Shown in pieces: positions 42,401-44,570 of a stretch of 44,570 nucleotides of DNA. Location: assembly GCA_910585715.1 (NCBI GenBank), contig CAJUEX010000024.1:1-44570 (forward strand), in the 5' to 3' direction. Every line of letters starts with the position of its first letter. The stretch's first letter is position 1. The position numbers and the translations under genes were made by a program. The stretch comes from an uncultured Lachnospiraceae bacterium (GTDB lineage: Bacteria; Bacillota; Clostridia; Lachnospirales; Lachnospiraceae). Under the pieces are notes generated by a model. It made no database searches and was not told the DNA's origin. It worked only from the letters and a program-made list of their open reading frames with translations.

Positions 42401-44570
42401 AGACCATTATGCAGGCGGCAGGCATAAACAAGCTTGACTTTACCATTTCCTATGATTCCCGTAATACTGAGGAAAAAGGGGATATGGGCTATGGCTGGTA
42501 TCATAATTATGAATCCAGAATTGAAGAATGCGGAAACGGCATACGTGTCTACTGGAATCCAAACAGCTATGCCACCTTTGCAAATAAAAATGCCATGAAT
42601 TCCATTGTGGAAGGAATCTATCAGGATGGCACCATGTGGCTTACCGATACCCTGTCTGAAAACAACGTGCCAAAGGAAGAGCAGAAGCAGACAAGGAATG
42701 CCGTATCGGAAAACAGTGTGTTGGAAAACAGTGTTTCAAAAAACAGCATTTCGGAAAAAGATATTTATAGCTATTTTTCCGGGAATTTCGGACAGGACTA
42801 TGAGCAGGATGAAAATATAATAAGCCGGGAAGGTTCGGACATAGGAATGGAGCAGATAGAGGAGGGGAAAAACACATATCTGCCTACAAGTGAAGGCATG
42901 AAAGGCTGCCGTGTGTTAAAAACGGAGGAAGGCTACTGCATGTATGCTGCGGGAGGAGAATGCTTCCGCTATGACACGGAGGGAAACCTTGCCAGCGTGG
43001 AAAACCAAAAGGGACAGAAAATTACCTTTACAAGAAGCGGCAGCTGCATGGTAATCGCAGACGAAGGCACGGACAAGAGCATTACGGCATACTATGATGA
43101 AAACGGAAACATTACAACACTTCGTGATAACGGCGGAAATCAGGCAGTGTTTACTTATGATGGAAACAATAACCTGACTGCCGTAAAAAGCAAGGGAGGA
43201 ACCACTACTGCATACCAGTATGATGAAAACCACCGGATTCTGTCCGGAAAAGACACGGATGGAAACCTGTTCGTGGAAAACACCTATGACGAGAAAGGAA
43301 GGGTGCTGACACAGGATGACGGGGACCAGACTACGGAGCTTATGGAGATTTCCTATGAGGATGATGAAGAAAGCGGAAGGACCACTATTTCCGTCAAAAA
43401 CACCAATGGCGGAAGGGAAACGGTTGTGGCAAACATGTTCGGGGAAGGCCTGACCTATACGGATTCCCTTGGAGCCGTGACACAGTGGGAATATGACGCA
43501 GAGGGCAGGGTAACTGCCTTCCGGGAAGGAGACGGGAACAGCGGCAGGATTGCCTATGACGAAAACGGAAATATCATAAGCCAGACGGAATCGGGCGGAA
43601 AGACCACCGCCTATACCTATGACGAAAACAACCGGCTCTTGTCCCAGAACTGCAATGATGGCACCAGCCTGACCTATACCTATGGTGAAAATAACCAGCC
43701 GGTCTCCATCACTTCCGGAAACGGGGCAACAGTCCGTTACGAATACAATGAAAACGGGCAGGTTACAAAAGAAACCGTAGAAGGTCTTGGGGAGACTGCC
43801 TATGAGTATTCAGGAGGGTTAATAACACAGATAACAGACTCTAATGGAAACGTAAGCAAATGCCTTTACGACTCCATAGGCAATGTAGTACAATGTATTA
43901 ACGGGAAGGGCATCGTCACTGACTATGAAATCGCAACAAACGGAAAGGTGTTAAAGGAGACCGTTACCCTTGCGGATGGAAGCAAAGCAGTCACATCCTA
44001 TGCCTATGACGCTTATGGAAATCAGACAGGGAAGACGGATGCCAACGGCAATACCACTGCATATACCTATGACAGAAATGACCGGCTTGTAAAAGAAACC
44101 CGTGCAGACGGCAGCGCCATTATTTATGAGCGGGATGTGGACGGCAACATCACAAAGATTACCTATCCCGACGGAATGACCACCATAGAGGCAGCCTATG
44201 ACACAGCAGGGAACCTGCTGACATTAAAGGATGCTTTGAAATCCACCATGGTACAGAATTTTAACAGCGGAAGCCAGCTTGTGGGCACGGCATTGGCAAA
44301 CGGCGGACAGATTACTTACAGCTATTATGACAACGGGCTTTTGAAAAGCGAGACGGATGCCATGGGCAATACCACTGCCTATACCTATGACGGTGCGGGA
44401 AGAGTAACCGGAATTACCGATAAAATGGGCAATACCACATCTTATGGCTATGACAGCGCAGGGAATGCGACTACTGTTATAAAACCGGAGGGGGAAACGG
44501 TTACTATTGCCTATATGTTATTCGTAAATTTACCTGCGCCTGATTTCTTCTTTTTCGGGCAAATTAAAAG
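33484..44570 (+). CDS. Giant secreted YD-repeat (Rhs-like) surface protein, incomplete at the window end
   Basis: The frame is open from ATG 33484 (preceded by TTTGGAGGGG) to the window end: 3695 codons without a stop. Order: signal peptide (1-29, ending ALAA); a Glu/Gly/Asn/Ser-rich linker to about 143; an FN3-like domain (146-225); six beta-rich repeats of about 200 residues (about 240-1420), each closing with a 'SG..KQT.SF...L...N.SEEGV'-type signature; a long stalk of FN3/Ig-like domains (about 1423-2400); a PKD domain ('YIWDFGDGETS', about 2415-2466); a carboxypeptidase regulatory-like domain (2478-2555); a Gly-rich patch (about 2615-2640); a DUF6531-like module ('GDPVNIMTGGF', about 2960); an ENSV-type short repeat (about 3074-3093); then about 18 YD motifs (3160-3676). 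YD proteins form hollow shells that often enclose a C-terminal toxin; the tip is not in the window. The last roughly 18 codons do not look like YD sequence. Confidence 0.85.
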   Translation, partial: MRKTIKRLMAACLIICLLPFADYSTALAAGNAGAVNSGVENTEGGNIESGNTEEGNTGIEKKNGSNHGEEEAGSHNGSEETGSNQEAAESDGSMVPAEDSTGNIYIEPADTGSTEPSALSENDAGDDGLLPEAGKTDRTGESADCNMQVQAQIHKKGYVELCWQEFEEGASGYRIYRNEQLLAETEEPEFHDRELEKKAAYIYKVAVLDEEGQEIAQDCSTQIEIPDNYQMDYNSSLILNEDMIVYDLNTSGKLDLNGHSLTVLNHGNLSGKIFFHGGSLFVNHDVQINCSAYEMIAEEDYLYAGGNVIWNAWSYGYYDEGVIKLQKGTMEIKGDFLAGETDTFLASGDFCTIFNGEEKQTIELYKGEAAFGRVELANNSEEGVYAREPFVCSEFIQNDTRLVVGADEVTSGFELEEDMMMEGDFCLGGGILDLAGHTLTIQGSLIQTGGTVFVNSGRLVIEGDYRIQSRMDNEDENTLEEYQYGKSAGILNMTMDGDEVLVKGGFYTDSKMDHQGMLAKGTLEVKGDFYEYAQSSFGNFIATDEHKVILSGEGKQTVSFGINRASASGFSNLELRNASEEGILFVNRPYVAGELNGNDTRTEGEVSVGSRTVYKNGCYGGDIYVIGNFAVREPLTIGGNVTVASYLSLYDRMTVEGNVTVQKNCLTFMGGELIVKQNFSVLGGSGNYGIKMTNETDRLSVSGDFYYEAAGSMSKAAGTIEVKGNVEIVKGFIAEGSHVFLLNGDGKQEVSMKEGNAFYELWVENYSEEGVHVLTDIIFDSIKENGCNITYFSGMLSKDEAIDGDYELDEENFNLNGKTLTVNGDYIQSQGILKLNKGKLVVEGDFILSEGTVQMTGGSIIVKGSLIQEGGTIQVENGSLTVERDYRLQKRSGQEADYSYEACRGILQMTKEGGRVLVKGDFHTASTADHTDCFTNGILEIKGNLVQETRGNECNLVFSMEHLLLLSGTEKQTVSFLPVKLEKDKLYYQRMSCIANLEITNKGKEGIEFINEPVVNGRINDNHNKVTGAISIININWNKAIFEHGYYGGDIALWCGSLDYRYKDEIHIAGDVRAYSGLSASNNLEIEGDCVVIEGSMNPDKYCISIGGNLTIKNTSYGLYFSNSGKVVVEGNLDYQPDKYREGYLESGTLEVKGDALISGSFRSSGTQVIFSGEKKQMIYAGAALFKRLVLSNNSEEGVIANMLLNYSDLETNGCRIVYGMENDLEYAVTGFTLQEDYTAKGDLYLMDGNMDLNGHTLTVEGDLIQASGDMNINGGALIVKGSYRMQYRTGLEGGYKYGSGKGGLVMTGEKDRVLVCGDFYCSTLKNMSGLLTNGTMEVRGDFRQNAAENFIATENHTVVLGRKLDENGNVFVQTVSFERSPGITRFHKVVLTKLNETGYVFKNDISSISDKVLYDYCDEEPPSAVTKISVTGAECSSITIAYEGAVDNEKILGYEIYRDGMKIGETSAKSFKDSGLKADKEYTYQVFAFDGYRNVAKTSPECAGRTLVDLEAPEAVRGLKIKSVTGSSVTIVWGRSSDNVEVTGYKVYGDGKELATVNGECIYKDMGLSEGKVHTYQVTAIDESGNESEKSEEVKASAKMPEFLHILPNNDNSIGGENVTLSAFYGGEYKTGDCSLDIEYYDQEKKEWTSIVQGLSGDSYISPQCYCLYYKWNISEFPEQKLKVRFMLSDVDGNTTTKEQSYYIDRTPPKKPVGVIAKDQEGTIAVSWNPSSDKDCSYYNVFRIERKTGECKKIKVLFGIDNNSCIDSSVVAGKQYEYYVQAVDNFGQESILSDSAFVFVSEDTQAPELQSIQVPQKVNKIANINVYARDNRKISEIALYYKAEREETYRLLEKKSSARTIQRFEWDTTKEKDGNYILKAVAVDEAGNCSDSLSVRTVRCQVDNTGVSQVKITGSTVTSTEVQLTWSDLKEKDRAGFQVVRIEGEKRIPMTYEKALGANLKYLKPNTEYTFVVIGYDDVGNPGPESEPYKVTTQSDTISPVISYLYARCSGKKHNIQLSYKVIDNDAVDKIMFSYSRDNINYEEICTVSSDGNRVCEDNVYWDITDVEEGNVYVKVSAYDQSGNMTETSENDAVQFPIDKTAPNPVKNLHILDDNSTFTWDKAEEEDFKEYKIYRSYLNADMFRYIGKTSTNSFCDRTAAESQTYYYKVTAVDLYDNESDESDIIIWTSVADRIAPKVTGFSIGNGKTAGRNPEFHVISTDNFALSAISMEYRKKGTDSWLPIGEYQVEGDVAELKETWSTEGLVSGTYEIRIAAIDKRENYSDYYTVDFYLDVDAPKTPAITAEEIEGKVHISFSENTEEDFTGYKLYKKENSSDRYECIMEGTENEYSDEEVALSTKYLYYVEAYDQTGNYSSSEEAVIVTDDVDKQAPKVTLGSFEPIEGREMEFFPETEWDNVEIVKYIWDFGDGETSTARNPRHTFREPGKYTITLSVEDEAGNRKMAQSQVEVAPKGTKGVHKLFVRDENDQPVKNAAVILYLSDDNQPMYYTDDSGTVSITGEKGIFQVAVNAEGFSIQEGTVTIDSERDTESRIILKNGLPIMGNIETKKLSLEELKDLGVDFTATDNFSRYTFYGELTFVRQGVKTETIRISAGSQGSSGSGGNYGGGCGFSNGRGGTGTITQLRDSEEPVFAYFYMEPTTVSWLKDMYQVQFAILNMADEKYPIENAKAVLELPKGLSLAKLKTAQTLSKEIGTVGGNQERATSWVVKVDAAGEHTVNVNFQGILQPFGTKVKQTFSATGRYTSTNGKGLHLYIYPEKTAHNLETYYVQYQLVNEADIDCNYVTVNFGKYETPEKVEKVYSYLNGELHNVIEKRSGIRYYMPSKGVDGQLPILSKGDSLTVETLKPGQSIYGTYARIFQGLGKPEETYYKLCSVMVKEIKSETNANLKVTVQPKEGHLEKSRLFVDINLGSYTNDLISALKNVLNTLSESFTPKKCSGDPVNIMTGGFESSQTIMQAAGINKLDFTISYDSRNTEEKGDMGYGWYHNYESRIEECGNGIRVYWNPNSYATFANKNAMNSIVEGIYQDGTMWLTDTLSENNVPKEEQKQTRNAVSENSVLENSVSKNSISEKDIYSYFSGNFGQDYEQDENIISREGSDIGMEQIEEGKNTYLPTSEGMKGCRVLKTEEGYCMYAAGGECFRYDTEGNLASVENQKGQKITFTRSGSCMVIADEGTDKSITAYYDENGNITTLRDNGGNQAVFTYDGNNNLTAVKSKGGTTTAYQYDENHRILSGKDTDGNLFVENTYDEKGRVLTQDDGDQTTELMEISYEDDEESGRTTISVKNTNGGRETVVANMFGEGLTYTDSLGAVTQWEYDAEGRVTAFREGDGNSGRIAYDENGNIISQTESGGKTTAYTYDENNRLLSQNCNDGTSLTYTYGENNQPVSITSGNGATVRYEYNENGQVTKETVEGLGETAYEYSGGLITQITDSNGNVSKCLYDSIGNVVQCINGKGIVTDYEIATNGKVLKETVTLADGSKAVTSYAYDAYGNQTGKTDANGNTTAYTYDRNDRLVKETRADGSAIIYERDVDGNITKITYPDGMTTIEAAYDTAGNLLTLKDALKSTMVQNFNSGSQLVGTALANGGQITYSYYDNGLLKSETDAMGNTTAYTYDGAGRVTGITDKMGNTTSYGYDSAGNATTVIKPEGETVTIAYMLFVNLPAPDFFFFGQIK
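34540..37690 (+). repeat. Six diverged repeats of about 600 bp in the giant gene
   Basis: The signature 'SG-G-KQT-SF ... NLEL-N-SEEG' or its variants recurs at about 34543, 35131, 35701, 36370, 36991 and 37549, spaced 558-669 bases. Each unit also has 'DLNGHTLTV.GDLIQ..G...NGG.L.VKG.Y' and 'NGTMEV.GDF' strands. The copies are diverged at DNA level, so they are old protein repeats rather than recent duplications. The strand pattern suggests a beta-solenoid or stacked beta-sandwich stalk. Confidence 0.7.
44515..44570. other. Abrupt end of YD-like sequence at the window edge
   Basis: After 'ETVTIAY' the expected YD continuation is replaced by 'MLFVNLPAPDFFFFGQIK', which is hydrophobic and Phe-rich. 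The minus strand of this segment has a short frame ending 'FNLPEKEEIRRR' and a stop. This fits the edge of an inserted element whose gene points left, or a contig or assembly junction. There is too little sequence to name it. Confidence 0.45.

Overview
The window reads as a chromosomal segment of a low-to-mid GC Gram-positive anaerobe, most likely a Lachnospiraceae-type Clostridia. The grounds are the strong GGAGG ribosome sites, the style of the proteins, an NfnAB-type electron-bifurcating transhydrogenase pair, a formate-THF ligase/FolD pair, an YkuD L,D-transpeptidase, and very large secreted YD/Rhs, InlB-like and BspA-like surface proteins. I saw no tRNA, rRNA, CRISPR array or complete insertion sequence. 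The genus cannot be fixed from the sequence alone.

From 0 to 27.6 kb the window is mostly housekeeping genes in short transcription units: a lipoprotein of unknown function; a beta-propeller lactonase-like protein; chorismate synthase (aroC) on the minus strand behind a shared terminator; a VanY-type carboxypeptidase followed by tgt and yajC; a branched-chain amino acid cluster leuB - small membrane protein - ilvD - ilvB; an L,D-transpeptidase; serC-serA; an FtsK/SpoIIIE translocase with fhs overlapping it, then folD; a zinc-ribbon/TPR/chitobiase-C membrane protein; nfnA-nfnB with a Dabb-domain gene; a second zinc-ribbon membrane protein; and rlmH. Serine synthesis, the one-carbon pair and NfnAB sit close together and supply C1 units and NADPH.

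From 27.6 kb to the end is an accessory cell-surface region: a short structured transcript with its own promoter, a 19-codon ORF and an intrinsic terminator; a secreted protein with one YD repeat and a Lys/Glu/Ala coiled coil; a polytopic GT-C-like membrane protein; a 1149-residue secreted mosaic adhesin translationally coupled to it; and a giant secreted YD-repeat protein (at least 3695 codons) that runs off the window. The giant has six roughly 200-residue beta-rich repeats, a long FN3/Ig/PKD stalk and about 18 YD motifs. Its last roughly 55 bp stop looking like YD sequence.

Three observations are not explained by the genes. (1) A family of at least three palindromic elements of about 75-100 bp (13.45, 26.12 and 27.87 kb), each lying directly upstream of the Shine-Dalgarno site of the next gene. 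(2) A roughly 190-bp long palindrome at 16.07-16.27 kb between serA and ftsK. (3) The promoter/19-codon ORF/terminator unit at 27.66-27.85 kb ahead of the surface locus. All assignments come from reading the sequence and recalling protein families; no database search was run.
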